NCBI GenBank assembly: GCA_030040455.1
Contig: JASHTR010000014.1
Location: forward strand, 1-5,795
Source: Terriglobia bacterium
GTDB lineage: Bacteria; Acidobacteriota; Terriglobia; UBA7540
DNA: 5,795 nt
Direction: 5' to 3'
Every line of letters starts with the position of its first letter. The first letter of the stretch is position 1. Below the pieces are notes generated by a model that saw nothing but the letters and a program-made list of their open reading frames with translations, was not told the DNA's origin and ran no database searches. Positions 4,164 to 5,795 of the stretch are shown here, piece by piece. Both the position numbers and the translations under genes were made by a program.

Positions 4164-5795
4164 TTGAAGCCAACCCATTTTCCCATTCGCGGCGCGCAAT
4201 CTCTTGCCCGTGCGCTTCGGCAAAAAGTCCGTGGTGAAGTCCGCTTCGATGCGGGCGCGCGGGCGCTCTATGCCACCGATAGCTCGAATTACCGCCATGT
4301 CCCCATCGGGGTGGTCCTGCCGCGTGACAAGGAAGATGTCATCCAGGCCGTAGCCGTTTGCCGCGAGCACGGCGCGCCATTGCTCCCGCGCGGCGGAGGC
4401 ACCAGCCTTGCCGGGCAATCAACCAACGTCGCGGTGATCCTCGACATGTCAAAGTATCTTTGCAATATCCTTGAAATCGATCCGGATCGTCGCATCGCGC
4501 GTGTTGAGCCGGGCACGGTGCTCGATCGCTTGCGAAATACCGCAGAGCGGCACGGTCTGACTTTCGCACCGGACCCTTCCACCCACAGCCGGTGCACGCT
4601 GGGCGGCATGATCGGGAACAACTCCTGCGGAACACACTCGCTGATGGGCGGGAACACCGTAGACAACGTGGAGGAGCTTGAAATCCTGACTTATGACGGC
4701 CACGTGCTGCGAGCGAGCCGAACGAGCGATGAGCGATTGAACGAGACCATCCAGGCCGGCGGGCGGCCCGGCAGCCTTTACGCAAGCCTGAAGGAACTGC
4801 GTGATCGATATGCCCCTCTCGTTCGCACGCGTTTCCCGCGTATCCCGCGACGTGTTTCGGGCTACAATCTCGACCAGCTACTGCCGGAAAACGATTTGCA
4901 CGTGGCTCGCGCGCTGGTCGGCACGGAGGGCACCTGCGTCACCGTGCTCGAAGCTACCGTTCGGCTTGTACCCAGTCCCCGCGCCCGCCCGCTTGTGGCG
5001 TTGGGTTTTGCTGATCTTGCCACTGCCGCCGATCACGTAACGCCCATCCTGCGGCATCACCCGATCGCGCTCGAAGGCCTCGACCGGCCGATGCTCGCCT
5101 CCCTCGAGCAAAACCTGGGCCTGCGCCCTAAGATTGCGCTGCTTCCCGAGGGCGGCGCCCTGCTGCTGGCGGAGTTTGGAGCCGCCTCGCAAGCAGAAGC
5201 TGTTGCCCGGGCTCGTGAGTTGATCGCTGAGCTTCAGAGCCTGCCGCAACCTCCAGCGATTCGCTTCTTTGAAGATCGCCGCGAAGCCCGGAATGCGTGG
5301 GAAGTCCGCGAGGCAGCGCTTGCCGCGAGCTCGCGCGGGGAAAATGGGCAGGAGTTCTGGGGGGGTTGGGAAGACGCCGCCGTTCCTCCCGAGCGGTTGG
5401 GCGCCTATCTTCGGGATTTCCAGGGGCTCATGGAGACGCATCATTATCGGGGCAATATCTACGGTCACTTCGGCCAGGGCTGCATTCATGTGCGCATCAA
5501 CTTTGACTTCCGAAGCAAGGAGGGCATCTTCAAGTTTCGCGCCTTTATGGAGCAGGCAGCCGATCTCGTTGCAGGGTATGGCGGCTCTCTTTCCGGCGAG
5601 CATGGCGACGGGCAGGCGCGCGCCGAGCTTTATCCCAAAATGTTCGGCGCGGAGCTGGTCGAGGCGTTCCGCAAATTCAAATCCACTTGGGACCCGGATG
5701 GCAGGATGAATCCCGGCAAGCTGGTGGAGTCTTACCCGATGGATGAAAATCTTCGCATCGGGCCGCAGTATAAGCCTCCGCGCATCGAAACCCAC
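4164..5795 (+). CDS. FAD-linked oxidase, GlcD/YdiJ type (N-terminal FAD half; gene continues past the window)
   Basis: The frame is open without a stop from TTG 4164 to the window edge: 544 residues, partial at the 3' end. It is the flavin half of a VAO/PCMH-fold oxidoreductase of the D-lactate/2-hydroxyacid dehydrogenase group. The FAD-binding domain (about 35-285) carries PRGGGTSLAGQ at 75-85, PDPSTHSRCTLGGMIGNNSCG at 136-156 with the flavin-contacting GGMIGNNS loop, DNVEELEILTYDG near 168, and GTEGT at 253-257. The oxidase C-terminal domain has YGHFGQGCIHVR at 433-444 and SGEHGDG at 477-483, where H435, H442, E479 and H480 are the likely metal and substrate residues. DPDGRMNPGK at 510-519 closes the domain. 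The tail MDENLRIGPQYKPPRIETH is the linker that in YdiJ-like proteins of about 1000 residues leads to a C-terminal Fe-S/CCG domain, so a fused Fe-S half is expected beyond the edge (inference). Substrate is unknown; D-lactate, 2-hydroxyglutarate or glycolate are candidates. Confidence 0.94.
   Translation, partial: MKPTHFPIRGAQSLARALRQKVRGEVRFDAGARALYATDSSNYRHVPIGVVLPRDKEDVIQAVAVCREHGAPLLPRGGGTSLAGQSTNVAVILDMSKYLCNILEIDPDRRIARVEPGTVLDRLRNTAERHGLTFAPDPSTHSRCTLGGMIGNNSCGTHSLMGGNTVDNVEELEILTYDGHVLRASRTSDERLNETIQAGGRPGSLYASLKELRDRYAPLVRTRFPRIPRRVSGYNLDQLLPENDLHVARALVGTEGTCVTVLEATVRLVPSPRARPLVALGFADLATAADHVTPILRHHPIALEGLDRPMLASLEQNLGLRPKIALLPEGGALLLAEFGAASQAEAVARARELIAELQSLPQPPAIRFFEDRREARNAWEVREAALAASSRGENGQEFWGGWEDAAVPPERLGAYLRDFQGLMETHHYRGNIYGHFGQGCIHVRINFDFRSKEGIFKFRAFMEQAADLVAGYGGSLSGEHGDGQARAELYPKMFGAELVEAFRKFKSTWDPDGRMNPGKLVESYPMDENLRIGPQYKPPRIETH

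Noticed and set aside
3970..4173. Cysteine-rich minus-strand frame across the gap before the oxidase
   Set aside because: It overlaps the end of the DUF62 gene and the intergenic hairpin, has no family I recognise, and its cysteines show no metal-binding spacing. It is more likely chance or repeat remnant than a gene.
4112..4237. Short frame from ATG 4112 overlapping the oxidase start
   Set aside because: About 41 codons with no ribosome site or recognisable product. The conserved oxidase frame begins at TTG 4164 in a different phase, and no frameshift is needed to explain the oxidase.
4878..5795. Long open frame of 305 codons on the minus strand
   Set aside because: It lies wholly antisense to the FAD oxidase, whose plus-strand frame has many family motifs. 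The minus-strand product is rich in R, A and G with no recognisable domain, as expected from high-GC antisense frames.

Overview
The window reads as an ordinary stretch of chromosome from a GC-rich, free-living bacterium. The mix of genes suggests Acidobacteriota or a nearby soil lineage: an ErpA-type Fe-S protein, TruA followed by an O-methyltransferase, a secreted TGSGN-repeat (DUF4097-like) protein, a SAM hydroxide adenosyltransferase and a two-domain FAD/Fe-S oxidase. That placement is an inference from gene style, not from a marker phylogeny. Six protein genes cover nearly all of the sequence. I see no rRNA, tRNA, CRISPR array, insertion sequence or phage gene.

Layout. Positions 63-395 (+) encode an A-type iron-sulfur carrier (erpA), followed by a hairpin with a short T-rich tail. 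Positions 476-1237 (+) encode tRNA pseudouridine synthase A (truA), and 35 bases later 1273-1914 (+) encodes a small SAM-dependent O-methyltransferase, probably in the same transcript. Positions 1915-3009 (-) encode an exported protein built from 18-residue TGSGN-type repeats; it meets the methyltransferase tail to tail with no base between the two stop codons. A 207-base divergent promoter region (3010-3216) separates it from 3217-4014 (+), a SAM hydroxide adenosyltransferase (DUF62). After a 149-base gap with a plausible promoter and a hairpin, a gene starting at TTG 4164 (+) encodes the FAD half of a large GlcD/YdiJ-type oxidoreductase and runs off the right edge still open.

How the genes work together. 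Most are housekeeping or stand-alone metabolic genes: Fe-S cluster delivery, tRNA modification, SAM use (methyltransferase), SAM hydrolysis (DUF62) and 2-hydroxyacid-type oxidation. Two SAM-consuming enzymes lie near each other and an Fe-S carrier lies near a probable Fe-S flavoprotein, but nothing in the sequence shows a dedicated pathway. I did not find a convincing new multi-gene system. The most distinctive element is the regular 18-residue repeat protein, with one break that carries an aromatic and basic insert.
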